A stretch of 64,000 bases of DNA, from assembly GCA_013327885.1 (NCBI GenBank), contig JABUMY010000007.1, positions 186,001 to 250,000 of the forward strand, written 5' to 3'. This stretch comes from Flavisolibacter longurius (GTDB lineage Bacteria; Bacteroidota; Bacteroidia; Chitinophagales; Chitinophagaceae). The notes below the pieces were generated by a model that made no database searches, had not been told where the DNA came from, and worked only from the letters and a program-made list of their open reading frames with translations. The number at the start of each line of letters is the position of its first letter. The first letter of the stretch is position 1. This document shows positions 18,233 to 26,779 of this stretch, in pieces. The position numbers and the translations under genes were made by a program.

Positions 18233-19344
18233 TCCAGCCAAGTCAATTTTTAGCGCAGCTAACGGAAGCGGGTATCCATATTTATGCCGGTGTGCCTGAT
18301 TCGTTGCTGAAAGGCCTGCTCACGGCCATTGCCATAAATTTTCCTGACCAACATTTTATAACTGCCAATGAAGGTGCAGCCGTTGGGCTGGCCACGGGGC
18401 ATTACCTCGCCACAGGCAATGTGCCGGCTGTATACCTGCAGAACTCAGGACTGGGCAATATCATCAACCCTCTGACCTCCCTTACTGATAAGGATATGTA
18501 CGGCATTCCCATGCTTTTAATCATAGGCTGGCGGGGCGAACCCGGTGCCAAGGACGAGCCGCAGCACCTGGTTATGGGCCGGATCACCACAACGCTGCTG
18601 CACCAGTTGAATGTGCCATTTATTGTGTTGAAAAAATCGGATGAACATGAGTGGATCGAGTCCGTTCAGGAAGCCGTTGTGACAGCAAAAGAAAAAATGC
18701 GGCCTGTTGCTTTACTGGTTGAATCCGGCCTGTTTCCCGACGATGAACTGGAAGCGGAGAGGAGATATGAGCTGTCTGCCGAAGATGCGATACAACTGAT
18801 CTACGGCCAACTCGCAGAAGACGATATTGTCATTTGCACCACGGGTAAGATCGGGAGGGAATTTTTTGCGTTGAATGAAAGCAGGGGCAAGATCAAAAAA
18901 TATTTCCTGAACGTGGGCTCCATGGGCCATGCGGTTAGCATTGCTACCGGCATTGCCATGCAGGTAAAGGAAAGAGTGGTGCTGCTGGATGGGGATGGGT
19001 CGCTGCTGATGCACATGGGTGCAATGGCGCTGCCGGCCCATTTAAAGCTGCAGAACCTGGCCTGCGTGGTGCTGAACAACGGTGCCCATGGCTCTGTTGG
19101 CGCTCAACCAACGCTTGGCTTTGAAGTCGATTTCTGCACCATCGCCCACGGTTGCGGGTTTCAAAACCCGGTTCGTATCACCAGCCGCGATGGCTGGGAA
19201 AAGCTTGGTGAGAATTTCAGGGAGGTTGACTTTCTGGAGTTTCGCATCAACACAGCAAGCAGCGCTTACCTGCCACGACCAACGGCAACACCCTGGGAAG
19301 CAAAAGAAGCATTCATGAAGGCGCTGGGTTCTACAAAACACTAA
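18229..19344 (+). CDS. aepY: Phosphonopyruvate decarboxylase
   Basis: A thiamine-diphosphate enzyme that decarboxylates phosphonopyruvate to phosphonoacetaldehyde, pulling the unfavourable mutase reaction forward. The 371-residue length is right for single-chain Ppd. [18 protein letters not shown] near 46-63 holds the catalytic Glu. The ThDP/Mg motif runs from [12 protein letters not shown] near 244 to NNGAHGSVG near 284. The start overlaps the aepX stop (ATGA), showing coupling. Within the operon the role is unambiguous; sulfopyruvate decarboxylase is the main alternative and is unlikely next to a PEP mutase. Confidence 0.93.
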   Translation: MIQPSQFLAQLTEAGIHIYAGVPDSLLKGLLTAIAINFPDQHFITANEGAAVGLATGHYLATGNVPAVYLQNSGLGNIINPLTSLTDKDMYGIPMLLIIGWRGEPGAKDEPQHLVMGRITTTLLHQLNVPFIVLKKSDEHEWIESVQEAVVTAKEKMRPVALLVESGLFPDDELEAERRYELSAEDAIQLIYGQLAEDDIVICTTGKIGREFFALNESRGKIKKYFLNVGSMGHAVSIATGIAMQVKERVVLLDGDGSLLMHMGAMALPAHLKLQNLACVVLNNGAHGSVGAQPTLGFEVDFCTIAHGCGFQNPVRITSRDGWEKLGENFREVDFLEFRINTASSAYLPRPTATPWEAKEAFMKALGSTKH

Positions 19345-19347
19345 GGT

Positions 19348-20367
19348 ATGCAACAGGTGATACAAGGCGAAGGTTGTTTACAACAGCTTCCCCAACTTTT
19401 ACAGCAAATGGGTGCACGCAGCTTGTTGCTGGTGACCGGTCAGCATTTGCTGCAGGAAAAATCCTTTCAAAAACTGCAGCAGGAAATTCAGGTTCCCTTC
19501 AAGCTGGTGCATCCTTCTGCCGGGGTGTTGCAGGTTGAAGGTATTCCTACGTTTGAATCACTGGACACGGTGGTAGCCATTGGCGGTGGAAAGGTGATGG
19601 ATTTTGCCAAAGGCATTCTTTACAAGAACGGAACAACCGCTAAACTGATTGCTGCACCAACAACAGCAGGTTCAGGAAGTGAAGCCACACCGATTGCTGT
19701 TTTTTACAAGGGAAAAGAAAAAGTATCCCTGGATGCACCCCACCTTTTGCCGCATACCGCTATGTTGGATCCTGCCTTACTGGCAAATCTTTCGCCACTG
19801 CAAAAAGCCATTTCCGGCGCCGATGCCCTGGCGCAGTGCATTGAGTCGGTTTGGAACAAACACAGTTCACCAGATTCCGAAACCTTCGCCCTGAAAGGCA
19901 TCGATCTTGTCATGCAAAACCTGCCTGCATTTGTTAGCGGCGATGCAGCCGCAGCAAAAAACATGCTTTGGGCTGCTTATCTTTCCGGTAGCGCCATTGC
20001 CCTTACCCGCACAACAGGGCCGCATGCGCTGGCCTATTATCTCACCGCTCACCACGACGTTCCGCATGGGCAGGCCGTGGCGCTGACCCTGCCGCTTTTT
20101 TTCCTGTACAATAACACCCAAGGGGCACAGGAACAGTTGCAAAAACTCTATGTTGTGCTGCAGGCAAAAGGAGCCGAAGACGCTTTTTTACATTGCCGTA
20201 ATTTTTATAAAAAGATCGGGCTGGCGACAACCTTACCCGAATTAGGCCTGGCAGGCATTGATATCGATGCCTGGCTGCAATCGGTAAACCAACAGCGTTT
20301 TGCCAACAACCCTGCGTCTTTTGATGCCGGGAAGCTAAACGATTTATTCCGGCGATATTTGCGCTGA
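19348..20367 (+). CDS. Iron-type alcohol dehydrogenase, probable phosphonoacetaldehyde reductase
   Basis: A group III (iron-dependent) alcohol dehydrogenase of 339 residues. The NAD(P) motif GGGKVMDFAKG is at 77-87, the nucleotide-phosphate loop is APTTAGSGSEATP near 102-114, and metal ligands are expected in DALAQCIESVW and in GPHALAYYLTAHHDVPHG. It starts 3 bases after aepY. Position between phosphonopyruvate decarboxylase and a transferase makes reduction of phosphonoacetaldehyde to 2-hydroxyethylphosphonate the best inference; no aminotransferase for aminoethylphosphonate is present. Confidence 0.85.
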   Translation: MQQVIQGEGCLQQLPQLLQQMGARSLLLVTGQHLLQEKSFQKLQQEIQVPFKLVHPSAGVLQVEGIPTFESLDTVVAIGGGKVMDFAKGILYKNGTTAKLIAAPTTAGSGSEATPIAVFYKGKEKVSLDAPHLLPHTAMLDPALLANLSPLQKAISGADALAQCIESVWNKHSSPDSETFALKGIDLVMQNLPAFVSGDAAAAKNMLWAAYLSGSAIALTRTTGPHALAYYLTAHHDVPHGQAVALTLPLFFLYNNTQGAQEQLQKLYVVLQAKGAEDAFLHCRNFYKKIGLATTLPELGLAGIDIDAWLQSVNQQRFANNPASFDAGKLNDLFRRYLR

Positions 20368-20368
20368 T

Positions 20369-21469
20369 ATGTTTTCGTTTTTTACTGAAGTTAAAACAGC
20401 CAACAGCCTTGCTTCGCAAAAATTCAACGTGATCTTTTTTGCAGAAAGCCGCTACTACTTTCAATATTACCAGCACTTGTATGAAGCCCTGGTGGCCGTA
20501 CCAGGGATTTCTATTGCCTACCTAACGGCAGACAAAACCGATCCGGTTTTAGCGGACAAAAGAGTCAAGGCTTTCTACTTAAAAACAACGCTGGCGGGTA
20601 TCTTTCCGCGTCTGCAGGCTGATGTGATGATCCTGACGATGCCGGACCTGCAGAACTTTATCTTTAAGCGGTCGCCCGGCGTAAAAAACTACGTGTATAT
20701 TTTTCATGCCCTCGTCAGTACACACCAGCAATACAGGGCCCATGCATTTGATCATTACGACACCATTTTTTGCACCGGTCCGCAGCAAGTGGAAGAACTA
20801 AAGGAAGCGGAGCAACGGGAAGGGCTACCCGCAAAAACATATGTCCACTATGGCTACCCTTTGTTGGAAGAACTGAAGCAAAGAGCCGCAGCAAGTGAAG
20901 TTGTAGAAAACAAAGTCCTGATTGCCCCCAGCTGGTACAGCGAAGGCATTTTAAATACCTGCATCCTGGAACTGGTGAACTATATGGGCGAAGCAAAGGA
21001 GGAGATATGGATTCGTCCGCACCCCGAATTCACCAAGCGCAATCCAAAAATTTACAAGCAGCTTCTTGCCAAAACAAAAGGTGCCGGGAATATCCGGTTC
21101 GATACATCGCCATCTGTGTACACGCACCTGGCCGATGCCGGCTTACTCGTTACCGACAGATCGGGCATTGCGCTGGAATATGCGTTTGCCCGGCAGCGTC
21201 CTGTTTTGTTCATCGACACACCGCTGAAGATTCAAAATCCGGATGTCGGAAAATTCTCAATGGAGCCCTTAGAAAATAAGTACCGTAGCCAATTAGGCAT
21301 TGCTTTATCGCCATCGGAATTGAGCCGGGTAGGAGAAGCCCTCGACAAATTAAAAAGTTCTGCAGCGGAATACAGAACTTCAATTAAAACGGTTGAGCAG
21401 GAGGTCGTATTCTCACCGGCCTATTGGCAAAACGGCGTTGAATTTATCAGGAGTCAACTAACCCTCTGA
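20369..21469 (+). CDS. CDP-glycerol glycerophosphotransferase-family protein, probable phosphonate transferase
   Basis: The 366-residue protein is a GT-B-like enzyme of the TagB/TagF family: IWIRPHPEF near 211 and TDRSGIALEYAFARQRPVLFID near 252-273 are the conserved donor-site segments. Classical members transfer glycerol-phosphate from CDP-glycerol. Here the operon makes a likely CMP-hydroxyethylphosphonate, a close mimic of that donor, so I infer transfer of the phosphonate to a glycan or lipid. It starts one base after the dehydrogenase stop. Its 3' end overlaps a convergent small gene by 12 bases. Confidence 0.82.
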   Translation: MFSFFTEVKTANSLASQKFNVIFFAESRYYFQYYQHLYEALVAVPGISIAYLTADKTDPVLADKRVKAFYLKTTLAGIFPRLQADVMILTMPDLQNFIFKRSPGVKNYVYIFHALVSTHQQYRAHAFDHYDTIFCTGPQQVEELKEAEQREGLPAKTYVHYGYPLLEELKQRAAASEVVENKVLIAPSWYSEGILNTCILELVNYMGEAKEEIWIRPHPEFTKRNPKIYKQLLAKTKGAGNIRFDTSPSVYTHLADAGLLVTDRSGIALEYAFARQRPVLFIDTPLKIQNPDVGKFSMEPLENKYRSQLGIALSPSELSRVGEALDKLKSSAAEYRTSIKTVEQEVVFSPAYWQNGVEFIRSQLTL

Positions 21470-21613
21470 GTCTTTTTTCTTTCGTGTAAAAAACATCTTG
21501 ATGCGCCACCACGATGTCTTCAGGAAAAAAGCAGCGCCCATGGCAGCGGCTACAAGAGCCTGCACCAGGTAACTGCCACTGCCCGGGTCGATATAAAGCA
21601 AGAATTGCGTCAT
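21458..21613 (-). CDS. 51-residue membrane protein (small gene)
   Basis: The frame gives MTQFLLYIDPGSGSYLVQAL, then a hydrophobic run (VAAAMGAAFFL), WWRIKMFF and a basic/charged tail (TRKKKDSEG). The DPGSGS motif before a membrane helix recurs in small Bacteroidota membrane proteins near envelope-glycan genes (recalled, not searched). Its ATG overlaps the stop of the M42 peptidase in the ATGA manner, so it is very likely translated with it. The 3' end overlaps the phosphonate-transferase gene on the other strand. Confidence 0.72.
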   Translation of the reverse strand: MTQFLLYIDPGSGSYLVQALVAAAMGAAFFLKTSWWRIKMFFTRKKKDSEG

Positions 21614-22716
21614 GAGAAGTAGCTTAAGTTTGTTTTCGGCGTTATTGTCAACAGCGTTTCATACATCAGTTGAATGGTCTGCTCAATGTCGCGACGATGC
21701 AGCATTTCCACCGTGGTGTGCATATACCGCAGCGGGATGGAGATCAGCACCGAAGGGCAACCATCGTTGGCATAAGCAAATGAATCGGTATCGGTACCGG
21801 TGCTGCGGGAAACGGTCCGCAACTGCACGGGAATGGCCGCTTTTTCCGCTACCTCTTCCACCAATTGCAATAACTTGTTGTGTACCGCCGGGCCATACGA
21901 CAGCGAAGGTCCGCGACCACAGGCTGTATCGCCTTCAATCATTTTGTTGATCATCGGTGTAGAGGTATCGTGGGTAACATCGGTAATGATGGCCACGTTG
22001 GGCTTGATGCGACGGGCAATCATCTCAGCACCACGCAAGCCAATTTCTTCCTGCACGGCATTCACCACGTACAAGCCAAACGGAAGCTTTTTGCGAGCTT
22101 CCTTTAGCAGGCGGGCCACTTCAGCGATCATAAAGCCACCGATCCGGTTGTCGAAGGCACGACCAATAAAATAATCATAGGCCAGTTCGTCAAAACCGTC
22201 CTGGTAGGTCACCACGCTGCCCACACGAATACCCAAATCCTCCACTTCTTTTTTGTTGCGGGCACCGGTATCCAGGAAAAGGTTTTCCACCTTTGCTACC
22301 GGTTCTTTTTCCTGGTTACTGATGCGGGTATGAATGGCCGGCCAGCCAAAAACGGCTTTCACCGGTCCGTTCTTGCCATGGATGAAAACACGTTGTCCCG
22401 GGGCGATCTGGTGATCCACACCACCGTTGCGCTTCAGGTAAATAAGACCTTCGTTGTTGATATAATTGACAAACCAGCTGATCTCGTCCACATGCGCTTC
22501 TATCACCACCTTAAAAGGATGCTCGGGATTTACCACGCCAACTGCCGTACCATACGGATCGGTGAAGATCGTGTCCACATGCGGACGGATATAATCGATC
22601 CAGAGCTTTTGCCCGGTTGATTCAAAACCAACGGGAGAGGGAGTGTTGATGTAGTTACGGAAAAAATCCAGGGAGTTTTCGGTCAGGATAGAACTGCTCT
22701 TTTTTGCTTTGGCCAT
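21610..22716 (-). CDS. M42 family metallopeptidase (glutamyl/deblocking aminopeptidase type)
   Basis: The 368-residue protein has the order of motifs of M42 dinuclear aminopeptidases: VVIEAHVDEISW near 64 (His/Asp metal ligands), GRAFDNRIGG near 178 (bridging Asp), VQEEIGLRGAE near 207 (general-base and metal Glu), ITDVTHD near 230 (Asp) and MHTTVEM near 341 (His). Such enzymes are cytosolic tetrahedral dodecamers removing N-terminal residues. I chose ATG at 22716 (MAKAKKSS) because the upstream ATG would overlap the UbiA-like gene further. It is followed by, and coupled to, the 51-residue gene. Confidence 0.92.
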   Translation of the reverse strand: MAKAKKSSSILTENSLDFFRNYINTPSPVGFESTGQKLWIDYIRPHVDTIFTDPYGTAVGVVNPEHPFKVVIEAHVDEISWFVNYINNEGLIYLKRNGGVDHQIAPGQRVFIHGKNGPVKAVFGWPAIHTRISNQEKEPVAKVENLFLDTGARNKKEVEDLGIRVGSVVTYQDGFDELAYDYFIGRAFDNRIGGFMIAEVARLLKEARKKLPFGLYVVNAVQEEIGLRGAEMIARRIKPNVAIITDVTHDTSTPMINKMIEGDTACGRGPSLSYGPAVHNKLLQLVEEVAEKAAIPVQLRTVSRSTGTDTDSFAYANDGCPSVLISIPLRYMHTTVEMLHRRDIEQTIQLMYETLLTITPKTNLSYFS

Positions 22717-22726
22717 GCACACTTGA

Positions 22727-23569
22727 TTATCGGGCAAATCTAAGCAAAATGAGGCAGGAAGCGGATAGCGCCATCAGGCCATCGAGCAAAAAATAATATA
22801 AATAATCCGAATGATTTTTTTTAGAAGCCTTGTAAAGTAGGCCCATGATAAAGGCCGGTAACAGCAGCAAACAGGCCTCTGCCACCGGTAGCCAGCGGGT
22901 AAGCACCACCGTTGTAGCCAGTACCACCAACTGCGAGAACCAGAACAGCCTGTCCACACCTTTTTCATCCATCAACGTAATCAGGCTGCGGATGCCGGCC
23001 TTGCGGTCGCTTTCCACATCACGACGGTCGAACACAATACAGATGGCATAAATAAAGAAAAAGCGGTTGACAAGGTACCAGCCATGCCCTTCACCAAGTC
23101 CATCCTGAACAACAAGCAGGGGCAGCGATGCCGTAATGTGTGCCCAGGCAAAGGCCAGGTAAATGGTTTTGGCCAATGCAATCTTGCGCAGCCAGCGAAA
23201 GGGAGGTAAGGGGATCAGCGGTGCCGAATACAGGAAGGTTAAAAAGGCCGTCACACCCAGCCAAAACCAGTGTTCGATCAGGAGAGAACAACAGACAGCG
23301 GCACCAACTAGACCAACAAGGAAAAGGACGAGGTGAAGAGGCCTGTTAGCCAGGTTCCATTGCTGTTTTTTTGAGTGGCCGGGAATATCTGGCGGGGTCA
23401 GGTACCAGTGAAAATTATAGCTGCAAACCGAGCCGAAAAATACAAATGCATACAGCGAAAGCGGGAACTGGATGCCAAAAAGCAAAAATGCCTGGTACAT
23501 CATCAGCACGGCGCAACAGGCAATAAACAGGCTTGTAAAAACAAAAAAGTCAAAGAATTTTTTCAGCAA
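22727..23569 (-). CDS. UbiA-like prenyltransferase family membrane protein
   Basis: The 280-residue protein has about eight or nine membrane helices. The segment VFDRRDVESDRKAGIRSL near 180-197 matches the second Asp-rich motif of UbiA enzymes. The first motif (NDxxDxxxD) is missing: the corresponding place reads NFHWYLTPPD. It may therefore be a divergent or non-catalytic member; divergent UbiA-like proteins of this type occur in many Bacteroidota. It starts 6 bases after the lipoprotein gene and ends 10 bases before the peptidase start, so the three form one operon. Confidence 0.78.
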   Translation of the reverse strand: MLKKFFDFFVFTSLFIACCAVLMMYQAFLLFGIQFPLSLYAFVFFGSVCSYNFHWYLTPPDIPGHSKKQQWNLANRPLHLVLFLVGLVGAAVCCSLLIEHWFWLGVTAFLTFLYSAPLIPLPPFRWLRKIALAKTIYLAFAWAHITASLPLLVVQDGLGEGHGWYLVNRFFFIYAICIVFDRRDVESDRKAGIRSLITLMDEKGVDRLFWFSQLVVLATTVVLTRWLPVAEACLLLLPAFIMGLLYKASKKNHSDYLYYFLLDGLMALSASCLILLRFAR

Positions 23570-23575
23570 TGGTCC

Positions 23576-24031
23576 TTACTGGAATTTTCGTAGCAGAATT
23601 TTTTCGGACTCAACATACTCGCTGCGGTTGCCGGCGTTATCAAGCACCACCAGGCCAATGCTGAACTCGCGGTCGAAGTTGCGTTCAAGGTCCTGGAAGA
23701 TGGCGTATTCAGGATAAAGGCGGCCATACGAAACCGTTACCCGCAATTCGATCTTTTGCTTGTTGGGAACACCCAGTCCTTTCAGGCTTAACCGTGTGCT
23801 GTCAACAGAAAGTTCGGTACCGGCATTGAAGCGTTTACGCACAACGATCACCGAATCCTGGATGTCGCCTTCCTGGTCGGTAACCGTAGCCAGCATTTCA
23901 ATGATGGCGCCATTCACCGCTTCTTCAGGAGAAATGGATTCGATCTTCACCTGTGGGACCGTTTTGAATTTATCTTTGCTGCAGGCTGCCAACACACCGG
24001 CTACCAGGAATAAGGCCAAAAGTTTTTTCAT
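23576..24031 (-). CDS. Small lipoprotein of unknown function
   Basis: The 151-residue protein has a clear lipobox (LALFLVAGVLAAC, Cys17), then KDKFKTVPQVKIESISPEEAVNG and a series of beta strands with an acidic turn (TVTDQEGDIQDSV), suggesting an immunoglobulin/cadherin-like sandwich. It is predicted to be anchored in the envelope. A TAAATTTG box sits 14 bases upstream on this strand. It heads the operon with the UbiA-like protein, the M42 peptidase and the 51-residue protein. No specific family is recognised. Confidence 0.75.
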   Translation of the reverse strand: MKKLLALFLVAGVLAACSKDKFKTVPQVKIESISPEEAVNGAIIEMLATVTDQEGDIQDSVIVVRKRFNAGTELSVDSTRLSLKGLGVPNKQKIELRVTVSYGRLYPEYAIFQDLERNFDREFSIGLVVLDNAGNRSEYVESEKILLRKFQ

Positions 24032-24045
24032 AAAAATTTCCTTCT

Positions 24046-24053
24046 CAAATTTA
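24046..24053 (-). promoter_or_regulatory. -7 box TAAATTTG upstream of the lipoprotein operon
   Basis: An exact TAnnTTTG match 14 bases before the lipoprotein ATG, in the 26-base gap to the divergent LuxE-like gene. No good -33 is seen. Confidence 0.45.
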
Positions 24054-24057
24054 CGTG

Positions 24058-25053
24058 ATGTCGATTGAAATACCTAAACAGAACGGTCTCCTGGAAAGGG
24101 TATTTGCTATCTCTAACGAAAAAGACTTCGAACAAATTGCGCAGGAAGTTTTCCGGGTCCAGTATCGTGAGAACACCGTGTACGGTGACTATTGCAGGGC
24201 CATTGGTAAAACGCCTGACCGGGTTTCATCCCTTACCGATATTCCGTTTTTGCCGATCCAATTCTTTAAATCGCACCCGGTTAAGACCGGTGATTTCACC
24301 CCGGTAACGGTCTTTCAAAGCAGCGGAACCACAGGCAATGTCAACAGCAGGCATTTTGTAAAAGACCTGTCAGCTTATGAAGAAAGCTTCCTGCGTTGCT
24401 TCCGGCTTTTTTATGGAGCTCCGCAGAAATATTGCATCCTTGGATTGCTGCCCTCTTACCTCGAGCAGGGTTCTTCGTCGCTCGTTTACATGGTGGATCG
24501 GCTGGTAAAAGAAAGTGGCCATCCGCAAAGCGGTTTTTATTTGTATGATCACAAGCGTTTAAAAGAAACCTTACTTCAGCTTGAAACTGCAGGACAAAAA
24601 ACGCTGTTATTTGGCGTTACCTATGCCTTGCTCGATTTTGCCGAAGGTTATGGTTTTCCGTTAGGCCATACAACCATCCTCGAAACCGGTGGCATGAAAG
24701 GGCGAAAGAAAGAACTGTTAAAAACCGAGTTGTACGAAGAATTAAAGGCGGCTTTTTCGCTGGATGAGATTCATTCGGAGTATGGCATGACAGAGCTTTT
24801 TTCACAAGCTTGGGCCATCAATGGCCGGTACCAATGCCCGCCCTGGACGCAGGTTTTACTGCGGGATGAAACCGATCCTTTTTCGCTGGGACACAGGTCA
24901 GGGGCCATCAATGTGATCGACCTGGCCAATCTCTGGTCTTGCAGCTTTATTGCAACGGAAGACCTGGGCCGTTTGCAACCCGATGGCAGCTTTGAAATTC
25001 TTGGCCGCATGGACAATACCGATATCCGTGGCTGTAGCCAACTTGCGTTGTGA
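24058..25053 (+). CDS. LuxE/PaaK-like acyl-protein synthetase domain protein
   Basis: The 331-residue protein carries the ANL-superfamily phosphate-loop FQSSGTTGNV at 86-95, ETGGMKGRKKEL near 207 and SEYGMTELFSQAW near 241-253, matching LuxE (acyl-protein synthetase) domains. LuxE normally activates a fatty acid as acyl-AMP and passes it to a cysteine. No LuxC or LuxD is next to it, so the substrate is unknown; standalone LuxE-like proteins are often found in surface-polysaccharide loci. ATG at 24058 is preferred to GTG at 24055. It is divergent from the lipoprotein operon. Confidence 0.8.
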   Translation: MSIEIPKQNGLLERVFAISNEKDFEQIAQEVFRVQYRENTVYGDYCRAIGKTPDRVSSLTDIPFLPIQFFKSHPVKTGDFTPVTVFQSSGTTGNVNSRHFVKDLSAYEESFLRCFRLFYGAPQKYCILGLLPSYLEQGSSSLVYMVDRLVKESGHPQSGFYLYDHKRLKETLLQLETAGQKTLLFGVTYALLDFAEGYGFPLGHTTILETGGMKGRKKELLKTELYEELKAAFSLDEIHSEYGMTELFSQAWAINGRYQCPPWTQVLLRDETDPFSLGHRSGAINVIDLANLWSCSFIATEDLGRLQPDGSFEILGRMDNTDIRGCSQLAL

Positions 25054-25264
25054 AGATTTTTTTCTTAAGAATTAAAAATGAAGATGCGTGGGCTTTGACC
25101 AAAGCAGCAAATCATCAGTTGCCGTGCTTCTTCGCGAATTGGAAATGGAAAAATGCCAAGAAAAGAAATTCCTCTTCTCTTTTTCTGAAACATCCTTTTT
25201 CAGCCAACACTCCAAATAAATAAGGCGCGGGATAAGGATGGGTAGATATACAGTTGTGTTGTAA

Positions 25265-25432
25265 GCAATCTCTCTCCAGTTGCCCGCCGCTTTAGCGCGG
25301 GGTAAACCAGATGTTATGTACTTCCTCTGTATCGGCTTTAGCCGAATGGGTTCGGATAAAGCCGATACAAATAGATATTGAACACACATTCATATCCCCG
25401 CGCTAAAGCGGAGGGGCAATTGGGAGAAATCA
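25265..25432. repeat. Nested palindromic element before the lysC terminus
   Basis: Outer arms GCTTTAGCGCGGGG (25289-25302) and CCCCGCGCTAAAGC (25396-25409) are exact inverted copies, extended by imperfect flanks (CCAGTTGCCC against GGGCAATTGG). An inner palindrome at 25330-25367 pairs TATCGGCTTTAGCCGAA with TTCGGATAAAGCCGATA (one mismatch). The element fills the right part of the 25054-25432 gap; the rest is AT-rich with no gene I can support. Confidence 0.8.
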
Positions 25433-26692
25433 TCATCCTTTGGCTTCTAAAAGCAACTGCACCGTTTCGGGTGTTTGTTGGCGTAGTACGATGGTGAAAC
25501 CTGCCGTTAATTTTTGTAAGATCTCCTCGTTGTAATGCCGGATGGTGAGCAGCGTAAGGCCTTTTTTTACGGTGACGTCAAACTTATCACTTGCCTGCAG
25601 CGCAAAGGCTTCCACCTTTTCCGCACGGTCATCAAGCACACACAAAAGACTGATGGCGGCGTTTTGTGTGAGATTTGGTTTCAGGTGTAAGGACGAAAGC
25701 ATCTCGAACGCTTCAGCGCTCAGACCTTCACCCACAAACGAAAAATCACGGGAGGTTAACTGCACCAGCACCTGCGCCGCTTTGTAAACAATAATCGGCG
25801 GAAGAACGGCCACCCGTTGGTTGTGAATACAAGTGCCTTCGGCATCCGGATCGAGGAAGGATTTTACATAAAGCGGGATGCCCTTGTTTTGCAGCGGCTT
25901 GATGGTTTTGGGGTGGATCACCTGCGCACCGTAAAAAGCCATCTCGATCACCTCGCGGTAGTTCAGCTCTTTGATCCACTGTGCTTCGGCATACTGCTTT
26001 GGATCGGCGTTCATCACTCCTTGCACATCTTTCCAGATCACTTGCCGCTCGGCGTTGAGCAGGTTGGCAAAAATAGCGGCCGAAAAATCGCTGCCTTCGC
26101 GGCCCAGCGTGGTGCTTTCGTTTTCGTCGGTGGCACCAATAAATCCCTGTGTTAATACAATATCGCTTTGCATAAAAAGCGGTGCGACCTGTGTGGCCAC
26201 TTTTTCGGCGGTTATCGTCCAGTCGATGCGGGCATCGCGAAAGGCATTGTCCGTCCGCACCACATCGCGTACATCGATCCACTCGTTGTTGATACCGGCG
26301 GTTTGGAGATACTGGCTGACGATGGCCGAGGAAAGCAGTTCGCCCACGCAAACCACCTGGTCGTAGTAATAATCAAAATTCCGAACAGGCTTATCGTGCA
26401 GCAGCCATTCAATCTCGGTATAAAAATCTGAAAGCTGGGAGAGGGGGCTGCCCAGCAATTCTGTGGCAAGCGCATTGTGGCTTTGTTTTACACCGGCAAA
26501 AAGTTGCAGAGCCGCTTCTTTTTCACCGGCAAAAAACGTCTCCACCACGCCTTCCAGCGCATTGGTGGTTTTGCCCATGGCCGAAACAATGATCAGCAAT
26601 TTTTCTCCTTTGTATCGCTTCAGAATTTCCGCTACGTTGCGGATGCGTTCTGCCGTGCTAACCGAGGCACCACCAAACTTAAAAACCTTCAT
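25433..26692 (-). CDS. lysC: Aspartate kinase
   Basis: Aspartokinase phosphorylates aspartate, the first step toward lysine, threonine and methionine. The 419-residue protein has the substrate/ATP motif VFKFGGASV at 3-11, a catalytic-domain TLGREGSDFSAA near 196-207 and a Lys-rich MNADPKQY region, then C-terminal ACT domains (about 300-419) for allosteric control. It is monofunctional, with no homoserine-dehydrogenase part. It is not adjacent to dapB or other pathway genes. No lysine riboswitch is visible in the 87 bases upstream. Confidence 0.93.
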   Translation of the reverse strand: MKVFKFGGASVSTAERIRNVAEILKRYKGEKLLIIVSAMGKTTNALEGVVETFFAGEKEAALQLFAGVKQSHNALATELLGSPLSQLSDFYTEIEWLLHDKPVRNFDYYYDQVVCVGELLSSAIVSQYLQTAGINNEWIDVRDVVRTDNAFRDARIDWTITAEKVATQVAPLFMQSDIVLTQGFIGATDENESTTLGREGSDFSAAIFANLLNAERQVIWKDVQGVMNADPKQYAEAQWIKELNYREVIEMAFYGAQVIHPKTIKPLQNKGIPLYVKSFLDPDAEGTCIHNQRVAVLPPIIVYKAAQVLVQLTSRDFSFVGEGLSAEAFEMLSSLHLKPNLTQNAAISLLCVLDDRAEKVEAFALQASDKFDVTVKKGLTLLTIRHYNEEILQKLTAGFTIVLRQQTPETVQLLLEAKG

Positions 26693-26751
26693 AGCGGCGA
26701 AGATAACCTCCGGTTAAGAACAGGAAAAGCGGTATGCATTGTTTCCTCCAT

Positions 26752-26776
26752 TATTTGCCTATCGCCTATTGTCCAT
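26752..26776. repeat. Short rhyming array (CCTAT/CCATT units)
   Basis: TTTGCCTATCGCCTATTGTC followed by CATTC between lysC and the next minus-strand gene. It belongs to the same degenerate class as the other arrays and is close to GATTGCCTATTGC at 52099-52147. Confidence 0.35.
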
Positions 26777-26779
26777 TCT

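Noticed and set aside
25072-25389. A 105-codon minus-strand frame in the gap before lysC
   Set aside because: Its first part is translated from the nested palindrome element, and the rest has no recognisable fold.
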